Positions 1-13,083 of a DNA stretch of 54,366 nt are shown here, piece by piece. Position numbers and translations under genes: made by a program. The notes under the pieces are model-generated. The model ran no database searches. It saw nothing but the letters and a program-made list of their open reading frames with translations, and was not told the DNA's origin. Origin of the DNA: Frankiales bacterium (GTDB taxonomy: Bacteria; Actinomycetota; Actinomycetes; Mycobacteriales; SCTD01); assembly GCA_025465135.1 (NCBI GenBank), contig JAODNA010000007.1:1-54366 (forward strand), given 5' to 3'. Position 1 is the first letter of the stretch; every line of letters starts with the position of its first letter.

Positions 1-593
1 GCCCCGACGCGCTCTACGTCGCCGGTGTGGGCCAGCACCAGATGTGGGCCAGCCAGTTCATCTCCTACGAGAACCCCTACACCTGGCTCAACTCCGGCGG
101 CCTCGGCACGATGGGCTACTCCGTGCCCGCGGCCATGGGGGCCAAGGTGGACCGGCCCGAGGCGACGGTCTGGGCGATCGACGGCGACGGCTGCTTCCAG
201 ATGACCAACCAGGAGCTCGTCACCTGCGCGATCGAGGGCATCCCGATCAAGGTGGCCGTCATCAACAACGGCAACCTCGGCATGGTCCGGCAGTGGCAGA
301 CGCTGTTCTACGAGGGGCGCTACTCCAACACCAACCTCCAGTCCAAGCGCATCCCCGACTTCGTCAAGCTCGCCGACGCGATGGGCTGCGTCGGTCTGCG
401 CTGCGACAGCAAGGACGATGTCGACGCCACGATCGAGAAGGCGATGGCCGTGGACGACATGCCGGTCGTCATCGACTTCGTCGTCGGGCAGGACGCGATG
501 GTCTGGCCGATGGTGCCCGCCGGGACCAGCAACGACGAGATCCTCGCGGCGCGCGACACGCGCCCCGACTACGACAGCGATGAGATGGTCTGA
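1..593 (+). CDS. ilvB: Acetolactate synthase large subunit, C-terminal part (cut by window edge)
   Basis: The visible part is the C-terminal thiamine-diphosphate-binding domain of acetohydroxyacid synthase, which condenses pyruvate with pyruvate or 2-oxobutyrate at the first common step of valine, leucine and isoleucine synthesis. The reading frame is open from base 3. Seen: GVGQHQMWA near the left edge, the segment [13 protein letters not shown], the ThDP/Mg motif [12 protein letters not shown] ending in [12 protein letters not shown], and a normal C terminus with stop at 591-593. The N-terminal two thirds lie outside the window. The stop is followed one base later by the ilvN start, so the two subunits are co-translated. 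Assignment is very secure from motifs and from the ilvN-ilvC context. Confidence 0.97.
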   Translation, partial: PDALYVAGVGQHQMWASQFISYENPYTWLNSGGLGTMGYSVPAAMGAKVDRPEATVWAIDGDGCFQMTNQELVTCAIEGIPIKVAVINNGNLGMVRQWQTLFYEGRYSNTNLQSKRIPDFVKLADAMGCVGLRCDSKDDVDATIEKAMAVDDMPVVIDFVVGQDAMVWPMVPAGTSNDEILAARDTRPDYDSDEMV

Positions 594-2159
<1,566 letters not shown>

Positions 2160-2174
2160 GCTCGCGCTGACGCG

Positions 2175-4358
2175 CTAGGGGCCGAACCAGCCGACGATGT
2201 CGACGACGAGCGCCAGGTCGCCGTTGCCGTTGCGCAGCCGGATCTGCCCGCCGAGTCCGGTGGCCACGACGGCCAGGTCGGCCGCGGTCTCGCGCGGCAG
2301 CAGGTTGAGGTTGGACGCGAGCGGGACGGCGTTGTCATTGGGGGTCGGGTAGACGGCGACGTCCGTCGTCAGCGACGCGTCGACACCGGTGACGTTGACG
2401 ACGACCGCATCGGCGCCTGTGGCAGGTACGCCGGCCACCCCGGCGACGGTGAGGTCACGAGTCTCGCCGGCGGCCACGCGGGTAGGCGTCTGCATCCGGG
2501 TGTCGAGCACCCGCTGCGGCGCGAGGACGTGCAGCAGCCGGCCGTTGGCGTTGTCGTCGTACCAGCCGGCCAGGTCGGCCACCAGGTCGACGGAGCCGGC
2601 GCTGTTCATGAGCCGGACAGCCCCGCCCGCGCCGACCTTGGCAATGACGAGGTTGGGGACGGTCTGGCGCGGGCTGAGGTTGAGGTTGCTGACCTGCGGC
2701 GCCGGGCTCGACGGGTCCAGCGGCGTCGGGTAGACGCGGACGTCGGTAGCGGTCGTGGCGTCGGTCGCGGTCACGGTGAGGATCACCGCAGTTGCCGTGT
2801 CGGGCACGTCGCGGGCGCCGCCGGTGACGACCAGGTCGATCGCGCCGCCGGCCTCCACGGGCGCAGCGCGGCTCACGCCGGTTCCGTCGCGCGTGTCCAG
2901 GAGCCGGGTCGGGCTCGTCGGCTCGTAGCCGGACGCCCCGCTGGCGCCGTACCAGCCCTCGATGTCGGCAATCACCTGCGGCGCGCCGCCGCTGTTGAGC
3001 ACCCGCACCCGACCGCCCTCGCCGACCGGCACGGTCACGAGGTTGGCCCGGACGGCGCCCGCAGCCAGATTGAGGTTGCTGACCAAGGGCTGCGCCGTAC
3101 CTGATCGCGGCGTCGGGTAGACCCGCAGGTCGGTCGGCGACGCCGGCCCGATGCCCGTGACGTTGAGCACGACCGCGGTCGCCGTGGTCGGCACACCGGA
3201 CGAGCCACCCACGACGCTGACGTCGATGGTCCTGCCCGCGCCGAGCCGGCCGACGAAGCCGCCGGTGCCGTCGCGGGTGTCGAGGATCCGGACGGGGTCG
3301 ACCGCTGTGTAGCGGACGCCGGGCTGTGCCGGGACTCCCCAGCCCATGTCGGCGAACATCCCGAGCACCACCGCTCCGGGATCGCGCTTCACCTGGTTCG
3401 TCCCGACGAACGCCGTCATCAGCGAGTTGACGTCGGATGGCGGGAAGTCAGCCGTCGACAGATGGCTGTAGCTGCTCGCCGGCTCCCAGGGCTTCGGTGC
3501 GTAGAGCCGGACGGGCCGGCCGTTGTAGGCGGCCTTGCCTCGCGGCCCGTCCCAGTAGACGTCGCCGCTGGTGAGCGCGGCGCCGAGCGCGGTGGTGGCG
3601 CTGACGTAGGACAGCAGGCGCTTGCCCTGCACGGCACCACCTGAACGGACCGTGAAGCGGTCGTAGATCGTCGGCTCGGGCTGGCGCGGCCCCGAGCCGT
3701 AGAAGCCGAAGCCGTTGGCGTCCACGTCCATGGAACCGAGGAACCCGAGGCCGTGCCCGAGCTCGTGCAGGACGACCGTCTCGAAGTCGTACTTGCCCTG
3801 CGACTGCCCGTCGGTCCCGTAGTAGACGTCCGTCGCAGTGGTGTCGAACTCCGCGGTGATGTCGGACTCGGCGGACAGGTCACGACCGACGAGGGCGTTG
3901 GCCAGCGCAAGCGGGTAGTCCGTGCGCGCGGTGCCCCCCAGCCCGTCTCGCGACAGCGGCACGAAGTCGGTCGGGCCGGCCTGCCCGAGCACGCCTGGGT
4001 CGAGGCCCGTCGATACGGCATCGACGCTGATCGGGACCCGCGACGCGATGAGCCGCGACCAGATGTCGACGGCGGCCTGGAACGACGCGCGTGCCTGCGG
4101 CCGGGCCTGGAAGCCGGCGTCGTAGTTGACGGTCCAGGTCGAGGTCGGGGAGCCGGTGTCGGCGGGCCGGGCGGCCACCCGGAGGGAAGCCGGGGAGGCT
4201 GCGGTCGGCCCCGGCGCGCGCAGGGTCTGGCCGAGGACCCGCGGGGTGTGCCGGGAGGGCGCGGCACCCGCCGGGGTCGCGCCGGCGAGCCCGGAGACAA
4301 CGAGAGCTCCCGTCGCGGCGAGCGCGCAGGCTGAGCGGTACGGGAAAGCCAGGCGCAC
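2175..4358 (-). CDS. Secreted zinc-metalloprotease-like protein with three C-terminal repeats
   Basis: A 727-residue exported protein. The first 33 residues form a signal peptide (basic start, hydrophobic core, ATPAGAA cleavage region). Residues 75-340 resemble a metalloprotease catalytic domain: HELGHGLGF at 198-206 gives HExxH, and SHL (299) followed by NSLMTAF around 311-317 resembles the later His and Met-turn of this group. Position 208, which is the third His in a standard metzincin HExxHxxGxxH motif, is Gly. Residues 352-725 hold three repeats of about 120 residues, each opening with RxLDTR and ending with a GWY/GWF motif, a beta-rich module common in actinobacterial secreted proteins. 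The GTG start has a GGAG site six bases upstream. The substrate is unknown. Confidence 0.75.
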   Translation of the reverse strand: MRLAFPYRSACALAATGALVVSGLAGATPAGAAPSRHTPRVLGQTLRAPGPTAASPASLRVAARPADTGSPTSTWTVNYDAGFQARPQARASFQAAVDIWSRLIASRVPISVDAVSTGLDPGVLGQAGPTDFVPLSRDGLGGTARTDYPLALANALVGRDLSAESDITAEFDTTATDVYYGTDGQSQGKYDFETVVLHELGHGLGFLGSMDVDANGFGFYGSGPRQPEPTIYDRFTVRSGGAVQGKRLLSYVSATTALGAALTSGDVYWDGPRGKAAYNGRPVRLYAPKPWEPASSYSHLSTADFPPSDVNSLMTAFVGTNQVKRDPGAVVLGMFADMGWGVPAQPGVRYTAVDPVRILDTRDGTGGFVGRLGAGRTIDVSVVGGSSGVPTTATAVVLNVTGIGPASPTDLRVYPTPRSGTAQPLVSNLNLAAGAVRANLVTVPVGEGGRVRVLNSGGAPQVIADIEGWYGASGASGYEPTSPTRLLDTRDGTGVSRAAPVEAGGAIDLVVTGGARDVPDTATAVILTVTATDATTATDVRVYPTPLDPSSPAPQVSNLNLSPRQTVPNLVIAKVGAGGAVRLMNSAGSVDLVADLAGWYDDNANGRLLHVLAPQRVLDTRMQTPTRVAAGETRDLTVAGVAGVPATGADAVVVNVTGVDASLTTDVAVYPTPNDNAVPLASNLNLLPRETAADLAVVATGLGGQIRLRNGNGDLALVVDIVGWFGP

Positions 4359-4449
4359 GCAGACTCCAAGGTGTTACCGAAGCGGTCCTCATTGTGACAG
4401 GACGCCCCCGCAGCGCGACGGTCGTCGTCGCCCGAGCGCGCGTCGCCCG

Positions 4450-4462
4450 TAGACTGCGCCAG
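4450..4462 (+). promoter_or_regulatory. Probable -10 box of a leaderless serA transcript
   Basis: TAGACT at 4450-4455 matches the actinobacterial TAnnnT -10 consensus and ends seven bases before the serA GTG. That is the spacing expected if transcription starts at or beside the start codon. There is no Shine-Dalgarno sequence between the box and the GTG. No convincing -35 box is visible. Inference only. Confidence 0.45.
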
Positions 4463-6052
4463 GTGACCAAGCCCGTCGTGCTCATCGCCGAGGAGCTCGC
4501 CCCATCGGTCCTCGCCGTCCTCGGCGACGACTTCGACATCCGCCATGTCGACGGCGCGGATCGCGCCGAGCTGCTGCCCGCTCTGGCCGTCGCCGACGCC
4601 GTGCTCATCCGCAGCGCGACGGTCATCGACGAGGAGGCGCTCGCCGCGGCTCCTCGTCTCAAGGTCGTGGCGCGGGCCGGCATCGGCCTCGACAACGTGG
4701 ATGTGCCCGCGGCGACCGCACGGGGCGTGATGGTCGTCAACGCCCCGCAGTCCAACATCGTGAGCGCTGCCGAGCAGGCCGTCGCCCTGCTCCTGGCCTG
4801 CGCCCGCAACATCGCGCCGGCCAACGCCTCGCTCAAGGCCGGCAAGTGGCAGCGCTCGAAGTGGACCGGCGTGGAGATCGCCGACAAGACCGTCGGCGTC
4901 GTCGGGCTGGGCCGCATCGGGGTGCTTTTCGCACAGCGGATGTCCGCGTTCGGTGTGCGCCTGCTCGCCTACGACCCTTACGTCCAGCCTGCACGCGCCG
5001 CGCAGATCGGGGTGCGCCTCGTGCCGCTCGACGAGCTGCTCCGGGAAAGCGACTTCATCTCCATCCACCTGCCGAAGACGCCGGAGACCGTCGGGCTGAT
5101 CGGCGAGAAGGAGCTGGCGACCTGCAAGCCGGGTGTCCGCTTCGTCAACGCGGCCCGCGGTGGTCTCATCGACGAGCACGCGCTCGCGCAGTCCATCAAG
5201 AACGGCCACGTGGCCGGGGCAGGCATCGACGTCTTCGCGACCGAGCCATGCACCGAGTCGCCGCTGTTCGAGTTCGACAGCGTCGTCGTGTCGCCACACC
5301 TCGGGGCGTCGACGGTCGAGGCCCAGGACAAGGCCGGTATCGCCGTCGCCCGGTCGGTCAAGCTCGCGCTCGAAGGCGACTTCGTCCCCGACGCCGTCAA
5401 CGTGCAGGCGGGAGGTTCCGTGGTGCCCGAGCTCCGGCCGGCGCTCCCGCTGGTCGAGAAGCTCGGTCGCGTCTTCACCGCGCTCGCCGGTCACGTCGCG
5501 GCGACGCTCGAGGTCGAGGTGCGCGGCGAGATCGCGGCCTATGACGTGTCCGTGCTGCAGCTCGCTGCTCTCAAGGGCGTCTTCGCCGATGTCGTCGAGG
5601 AGTCGGTGACCTTCGTCAACGCCCCCGCCCTCGCGGCCGAGCGCGGGGTGCAGGTGTCGCTGTCGAAGAACGCCGAGAGCCCCGACTACCGCAACCTGCT
5701 CACCCTGCGCGGCGTGCTGCCGACGGGTGAGACGGTCTCGGTGTCGGGCACCCTCAGCGGCACCCGGCAGGTGGAGAAGCTCACGGAGATCGACGGCTTC
5801 GACGTCGACCTGCTCGCCGCCGACCACCTGCTCTTCTTCCGGTATGCCGACCAGCCTGGTGTGGTCGGCCGGGTCGGCGCCGCGCTCGGGACCGCCGGGA
5901 TCAACATCGCCGGTGCCCAGGTCAGTCGCACGTCGCAGGGCGGGGATGCGCTGATGGCGCTCACCGTCGACAGCGCGGTGCCGGCCGAGGTCCTCGACGA
6001 CATCGCGACCGCGATCGGCGCGACCTCCGCCCGCGCTGTCGACCTGGCGTGA
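4463..6052 (+). CDS. serA: D-3-phosphoglycerate dehydrogenase (serine synthesis)
   Basis: Oxidises 3-phosphoglycerate to 3-phosphohydroxypyruvate with NAD+, the first step of serine synthesis. The product from this GTG is 529 residues, the size of the long mycobacterial-type SerA. Seen in order: substrate domain with RSATVIDEE and ARAGIGLDNVD, NAD motif GLGRIG, catalytic Arg in NAARGG, Glu in TEP and His in PHLGAST, an intervening ASB-like domain, and a C-terminal ACT domain around YADQPGVVGRVGAALG that may bind serine. The GTG is preferred over longer upstream in-frame starts because MTKPVVLIAEEL matches the family N terminus and a -10-like box lies just upstream. It overlaps the next gene by four bases. 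Confidence 0.96.
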   Translation: MTKPVVLIAEELAPSVLAVLGDDFDIRHVDGADRAELLPALAVADAVLIRSATVIDEEALAAAPRLKVVARAGIGLDNVDVPAATARGVMVVNAPQSNIVSAAEQAVALLLACARNIAPANASLKAGKWQRSKWTGVEIADKTVGVVGLGRIGVLFAQRMSAFGVRLLAYDPYVQPARAAQIGVRLVPLDELLRESDFISIHLPKTPETVGLIGEKELATCKPGVRFVNAARGGLIDEHALAQSIKNGHVAGAGIDVFATEPCTESPLFEFDSVVVSPHLGASTVEAQDKAGIAVARSVKLALEGDFVPDAVNVQAGGSVVPELRPALPLVEKLGRVFTALAGHVAATLEVEVRGEIAAYDVSVLQLAALKGVFADVVEESVTFVNAPALAAERGVQVSLSKNAESPDYRNLLTLRGVLPTGETVSVSGTLSGTRQVEKLTEIDGFDVDLLAADHLLFFRYADQPGVVGRVGAALGTAGINIAGAQVSRTSQGGDALMALTVDSAVPAEVLDDIATAIGATSARAVDLA

Positions 6053-6897
6053 GCTCCTTCGCTTCGTACGACGGCACCAAGCTCGCCTACACGCAGGTCG
6101 GCGCCGGGCCGCCGCTCCTGTGCGTTCCCGGCGGCCCCGGCCGGGCATCGGCGTACCTCGAGGACCTCGGGGGCCTGTCCGCAGACCGCACCCTCGTGCT
6201 GCTCGACACCCGGGCGACGGGCCACAGCGAGGTGCCGGCGGATCCCGCCACGCTGCGCTTCGACCGGCTCGCGGACGACGTCGACGCGTTGCGCCAGCAC
6301 CTCGGGCTCGACCGGGCCGACGTCCTCGCCCACTCCGCCGGTGCCATCGTGACCCAGGCGTGGGCCGCGGCTCACCCCGAACGGGTCGGCCGTCTCGTGC
6401 TCGTCACCCCCTCCGACCGGCTGCAGGGAGGCGGTCGCGCCGACGTGCCGGCGATCCGGCTGGCCCGCAAGGACGAGCCGTGGTACGCCGACGCAGCGGA
6501 GGCTGTCGAGGCACTCGACTACGCCCCGCCGGCCCAGCAGCAGTCGCTGCTGCGAGCCACCCGACCCTTCTTCTACGGCCGCTGGGACGACCGGACCCAG
6601 GCTCATGCGGCCACTGCCGACCGGCAGAGCAGCAGGCGGGCGGAGCTGGGCTTCGGGGCGGGCACCGAGGACCTCGACCTGCCCGCAATGCTCACCTCCC
6701 TCGGGGCGGTCACGGCGCCGGTCCTCGTGGTCGGCGGCGAGCGGGACGCCCTCACCGGCCTGGAGTCGGTCGCTGCGGTCGCCGGGTCGTTCCCCTCCGC
6801 GCGCACGGTCGTCGTGCCGCGCGCCGGGCACTTCCCGTGGGTGGACGAGCCGGTCGCCTTCGCCGAAGCGGTCCGCGACTTCCTCGCCGACGTGTAG
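6049..6897 (+). CDS. Alpha/beta hydrolase (proline iminopeptidase-like fold)
   Basis: A 282-residue alpha/beta hydrolase, translationally coupled to serA through a GTGA overlap. Seen: oxyanion segment PGGPGRASAY, the nucleophile elbow AHSAGA with Ser as nucleophile, a late Asp in GGERDALTG, and a catalytic His in RAGHFPWVDEP. The general layout matches the prolyl aminopeptidase/epoxide-hydrolase-like superfamily, cytosolic, no signal peptide. The substrate cannot be read from the sequence. Its position between serA and the leuA leader suggests co-transcription with serA, but nothing links it to serine or leucine metabolism beyond location. Confidence 0.85.
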   Translation: MSSFASYDGTKLAYTQVGAGPPLLCVPGGPGRASAYLEDLGGLSADRTLVLLDTRATGHSEVPADPATLRFDRLADDVDALRQHLGLDRADVLAHSAGAIVTQAWAAAHPERVGRLVLVTPSDRLQGGGRADVPAIRLARKDEPWYADAAEAVEALDYAPPAQQQSLLRATRPFFYGRWDDRTQAHAATADRQSSRRAELGFGAGTEDLDLPAMLTSLGAVTAPVLVVGGERDALTGLESVAAVAGSFPSARTVVVPRAGHFPWVDEPVAFAEAVRDFLADV

Positions 6898-6907
6898 CGT
6901 CCGGGTC

Positions 6908-9709
<2,802 letters not shown>

Positions 9710-9768
9710 TCCTGGCGGATCGGATGGGAAGGGCCTACCTTTCGCGGCATCCGAGCCCTGGGGGCGTC

Positions 9769-10452
9769 ATGAACGGCCTGTCCCGTCCCGTTGGATCTGC
9801 CTGTGCCGTCGCCGGTGGTGTGGTGGCCCTGGTCGGCAACCTCCTCGCACCGCGCTTCGACCAGAACGACAACGTCGAGGTCTATCGCGCTGTCGCGGCG
9901 AGCGGTCGCCTCGCGCCGGCGGGGGTGGTGCTCATCGTCGCGTTCCTGCTCACCACGATCGGCATCCTGGCGATCGCCTCGTCGCTGCGCGGCGGGCGCG
10001 GCAACGACGCGGCGTGGCTCGGAGCGGCCGCGGTCGCAGCAGGCGGCGCCATCGCGCTCGCCCAGAACAGCCTCGAGATGTTCGGCTACCGCCAGATGGC
10101 GCGGGTGTTCGCCGGCGCCGACGGGCAGAACCAGCAGGGGGCCTTCTGGGCGACGTCCGCCCTGGACAAGGCCAACTCCAGCCTGTTCTCCACCTGGACC
10201 CTCCTGCTCCTCGGCCTGGCGCCCCTGCTCATCAGCGTCGCCATGCTGCAGACCCGGTCGTTCCCGACCTGGGTGGCCGGGATCGGGATCCTCGGCGGCG
10301 TCATCTGTGCCTTCGTGGGCGTGGCCAACCTCCTGCTGGAGGACCAGGCCGCGCTCAACCTGGTCTTCCTGGTGGGCTCCCTGCTCGTCACGGTCTGGCT
10401 CATCGCGTCGGGGGTCCTGCTGCGCCGCGAGCCGGTGGTCGCCCCCGGGTAG
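9769..10452 (+). CDS. Multi-pass membrane protein of unknown function
   Basis: A 227-residue protein rich in hydrophobic stretches: around residues 7-27, 46-69, 80-98, 143-162, 168-190 and 196-215, giving about six transmembrane helices with short loops such as GGRGNDAAW and a central soluble segment FGYRQMARVFAGADG. I do not recognise a family motif; it resembles DUF4386-like or related actinobacterial membrane proteins only in general layout. The ATG at 9769 follows a GGGGGC stretch; a possible -10 (TACCTT, 9737-9742) lies upstream. It sits between leuB and ilvE in the same direction, but nothing shows a link to amino acid synthesis. Confidence 0.8.
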   Translation: MNGLSRPVGSACAVAGGVVALVGNLLAPRFDQNDNVEVYRAVAASGRLAPAGVVLIVAFLLTTIGILAIASSLRGGRGNDAAWLGAAAVAAGGAIALAQNSLEMFGYRQMARVFAGADGQNQQGAFWATSALDKANSSLFSTWTLLLLGLAPLLISVAMLQTRSFPTWVAGIGILGGVICAFVGVANLLLEDQAALNLVFLVGSLLVTVWLIASGVLLRREPVVAPG

Positions 10453-10510
10453 TCGCCGCGGCGCCTCGCGACGCCGGATACCGTGGACGTCGACGAAAGG
10501 GGTCTGCGCC

Positions 10511-11590
10511 GTGGAGTTCGACCTGCAGCCGACCGGGACGCCGGTCGACGCGGAGACGCGGGCCGGGGTTCTGGCCAACCCGGCGTTCGGCCGGGTGTTC
10601 ACCGACCACATGGTCAGCGCGCACTGGACCCGTGAGCGTGGCTGGTTCGACGCCCTCCTGACGGCGTACGCCCCCCTGACGGTGGATCCGGCGTCCGTCG
10701 TCTTGCACTACGCGCAGGAGGTCTTCGAGGGGCTCAAGGCCTACCGGCAGCCCGACGGGGGCGTCGCGCTGTTCCGGCCCGACCGCAACGCCGCTCGCAT
10801 GGTCCGGTCCTGCGCGCGCCTGGCGCTGCCGGCCCTCCCCGAGGAGGCGTTCGTCGCGGCGTGCGAGCTGCTCGTCCGCACGGACAAGGACTGGGTCCCT
10901 GACGGCGAGGGCGCCTCGCTGTACCTGCGGCCCTTCATGTTCGCCGACGAGGTCGGGCTCGGAGTTCGCCCCAGTGACTCCGCGCGGTTCCTGCTGATCG
11001 CCTCGCCCGCGGGCAACTACTTCTCCGGCCCGCTGCGGCCGGTGTCGCTCTGGCTGTCGCAGGACTACGTCCGGGCCGCGCCGGGTGGGACCGGTGCTGC
11101 CAAGACCGGCGGCAACTACGCCAGCTCGCTCGTCGCCCAGCAGGAGGCGATCGCCAACGGCTGCGACCAGGTCGTCTTCCTCGACGCCGTGGAGCACCGC
11201 TGGCTCGAGGAGCTCGGTGGCATGAACGTCTTCCTCGTCCTGGACGACCAGACGCTGATCACGCCCCCGCTCGGGGGCACCATCCTCGAAGGGGTGACGC
11301 GCGACTCGGTCATCACGCTGGCGCGCGAGCTCGGCTACACGGTCGAGGAGCGGGCCGTCGACGTCGACGAGTGGCGCAAGGGAGCGGCGGACGGCTCGGT
11401 CGTGGAGGCCTTCGCCTGCGGTACGGCGGCGGTGATCACCCCCATCGGCGCCCTGCGCTGGCCGGGCGGCGAGGCGGTCGCCGGCGACGGCTCGCCCGGC
11501 CCGTTGACGACCGAGCTGCGGACGGCACTGCTGGACATCCAGTACGGTCGCCGCCCTGACACCCATGGCTGGCTGCACCGAGTCATCTAG
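10511..11590 (+). CDS. ilvE: Branched-chain amino acid aminotransferase
   Basis: A fold-type IV PLP enzyme that transfers the amino group from glutamate in the last step of valine, leucine and isoleucine synthesis. The 359-residue length matches the actinobacterial IlvE. Seen: YAQEVFEGLKAYR, FRPDRNAARM, YLRPFMFADE, the PLP lysine in AAKTGGNYASSL, WLEELGGMNVF, and TILEGVTRDSV. The start is GTG at 10511, giving VEFDLQPTGTPVD; a GAAAGGGG site is about ten bases upstream and a TACCGT -10-like box lies about 25 bases upstream. The enzyme probably serves all three pathways encoded in this window. Confidence 0.96.
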   Translation: MEFDLQPTGTPVDAETRAGVLANPAFGRVFTDHMVSAHWTRERGWFDALLTAYAPLTVDPASVVLHYAQEVFEGLKAYRQPDGGVALFRPDRNAARMVRSCARLALPALPEEAFVAACELLVRTDKDWVPDGEGASLYLRPFMFADEVGLGVRPSDSARFLLIASPAGNYFSGPLRPVSLWLSQDYVRAAPGGTGAAKTGGNYASSLVAQQEAIANGCDQVVFLDAVEHRWLEELGGMNVFLVLDDQTLITPPLGGTILEGVTRDSVITLARELGYTVEERAVDVDEWRKGAADGSVVEAFACGTAAVITPIGALRWPGGEAVAGDGSPGPLTTELRTALLDIQYGRRPDTHGWLHRVI

Positions 11591-11606
11591 CCCCAGGAGG
11601 GCCGCC

Positions 11607-11993
11607 TTGCAGGTTCGCGACGCCATGTCGAGCGTGGTGCTGTCCGTCGGCCCGACGCACACCCTCCGCCAGGTCGCCCAGGCCATGTCCGCCCGCAAGG
11701 TCGGTGCAGCTGTGGTCAGCGACCCCGAGGCCGACGGCCCGGGGATCCTCACCGAGCGCGACGTGCTCGAGGCCGTTGCGGCGGGGGAGGACCTGGACAC
11801 CGAGCTCGCCGCCGAGCACCTGACGCACGAGGCCGTGGTCGCCGACCCGAGCTGGCCGCTGGGGAAGGCCGCCCAGGCCATGCTCGCCGGCGGCTTCCGC
11901 CACCTGGTCGTCACGGAGCGCGACGAGGTGGTCGGCGTCCTCTCGGTGCGCGACCTGGTGCGGGTCTGGTCCGCCGAGCACGGCGACTCCTAG
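11607..11993 (+). CDS. CBS-domain pair protein
   Basis: A 128-residue protein made of two CBS motifs, about residues 1-55 (VRDAMSSVVLSVGPTHTL, ILTERDVL) and 65-120 (HEAVVADPSW, VVGVLSVRDLVR). Such pairs bind adenosyl nucleotides and sense energy charge in many proteins, but stand-alone pairs usually have no assigned partner. The start is taken as TTG at 11607 because AGGAGG ends seven to eight bases before it (11595-11599) and the CBS motif begins straight after; an earlier in-frame start inside ilvE is less likely. It follows ilvE by 16 bases, so it is probably in the same transcript. Confidence 0.8.
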   Translation: MQVRDAMSSVVLSVGPTHTLRQVAQAMSARKVGAAVVSDPEADGPGILTERDVLEAVAAGEDLDTELAAEHLTHEAVVADPSWPLGKAAQAMLAGGFRHLVVTERDEVVGVLSVRDLVRVWSAEHGDS

Positions 11994-12018
11994 GCGATCT
12001 CCTAGGCTGTTCGCCCAT

Positions 12019-13083
12019 ATGGAGCGGACCGAGAGCACGACCCCCGAGACGCTCACCTTCCGGATGCCCGACCCGGACCACCGGCTGCGCGGCGTCCGCC
12101 TGCAGCAGGACGTCCGGCTGCCGGGTGAGCTGCTCGGCTTCGCGCGCGCCGGGGACGCGTGGGAGCTGACCGTGCCCCGGCCGGACGTGGACCGGGTGGA
12201 GTACTCCTTCGAGCTCCAGCTGCAGGACGGCGGCAGCGAGTGGGTCTGCGACCCCGGCAACCCGCTTCGGGTCGGCGGCGCCTTCGGCGACAAGTCCGTC
12301 CTGCAGATGCCGGAGTACTCCCCGCCGAAGTGGCTCGACGCCGAGCCCCCGCGTGGGCCGCGGACCGAGCTGTCACTGCCGAGCCGCGGGCTGCCGCACG
12401 ACGTGCCGGCGATCCTGTGGTCGTCCTACGGCAGCAGCGACGACCAGGAGCTGCCGCTGCTCGTCGTCCACGACGGCCCGGAGTACGACGCACTCGCATC
12501 CCTGACGCTCTTCCTCGACGCGATGGTCGACGACGGACGGCTGCCGCCGATGCGCGCCGCCCTGCTCGCCCCGATCGACCGCAACGAGAGCTACGCCGCC
12601 TCGGCGTCGTACTCCCGCGCGCTCGCGCTCGGGTTGGTCCCTGGGCTTCACAAGAGGCTGCCCACGTCCGTGACCCTCGGCATGGGGGCGAGCCTCGGTG
12701 GCCTCGCGATGCTGCACTGCCAGCGCGCCCACCCCGGCACGTTCGGTGGCCTCTACCTCCAGAGCAGCAGCTTCTTCCACCGGCTGCTCGACGAGCAGGA
12801 GAGCTCGTTCGAGCGGTTCCAGCGCGTCACTGCGTTCGTCGAGAGCGTCCTGCGCTCCGGGCCGGCGCGGGAGCCGGTCCCGATCGTCATGACGTGCGGG
12901 CTGATCGAGGAGAACGTCGAGAACAACCGGCTGATGACGAGGTCGCTCGGCGCCCAGGGCTACGACACGCGCCTCGTCGAGAACCGCGACGTGCACACCT
13001 ACACGGGCTGGCGGGACACCTTCGACCCCAACCTGGTGGACCTCGTACGACGTGTGGTTGACGGGCCGACGCATGAGGCGTGA
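12019..13083 (+). CDS. Esterase-fold protein, enterochelin-esterase (Fes)-like
   Basis: A 354-residue cytosolic protein. Residues 1-100 look like an immunoglobulin-like N-terminal domain as in Fes/PF00756-type esterases (YSFELQLQDGGSEWVCDPGNP). The hydrolase domain has VVHDGPEY (149-156), LAPIDRNESYA (183-193) and the nucleophile elbow GMGASLGG with Ser225; a His in ENRDVHTYTGWRD is the likely catalytic base. TAGGCT at 12003-12008 lies ten bases before the ATG and may be the -10 of a near-leaderless transcript. It is the first gene of a tight trio with a second esterase (11-base overlap) and an ATP-grasp-like protein. The substrate is unknown; a siderophore role is not supported by neighbours. 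Confidence 0.75.
   Translation: MERTESTTPETLTFRMPDPDHRLRGVRLQQDVRLPGELLGFARAGDAWELTVPRPDVDRVEYSFELQLQDGGSEWVCDPGNPLRVGGAFGDKSVLQMPEYSPPKWLDAEPPRGPRTELSLPSRGLPHDVPAILWSSYGSSDDQELPLLVVHDGPEYDALASLTLFLDAMVDDGRLPPMRAALLAPIDRNESYAASASYSRALALGLVPGLHKRLPTSVTLGMGASLGGLAMLHCQRAHPGTFGGLYLQSSSFFHRLLDEQESSFERFQRVTAFVESVLRSGPAREPVPIVMTCGLIEENVENNRLMTRSLGAQGYDTRLVENRDVHTYTGWRDTFDPNLVDLVRRVVDGPTHEA

Noticed and set aside
3419-6148. A 909-codon open frame on the minus strand spanning the protease start and serA
   Set aside because: It is low-complexity Arg/Pro/Gly-rich sequence antisense to serA, whose frame has clear domains; such shadows are expected at this GC content.
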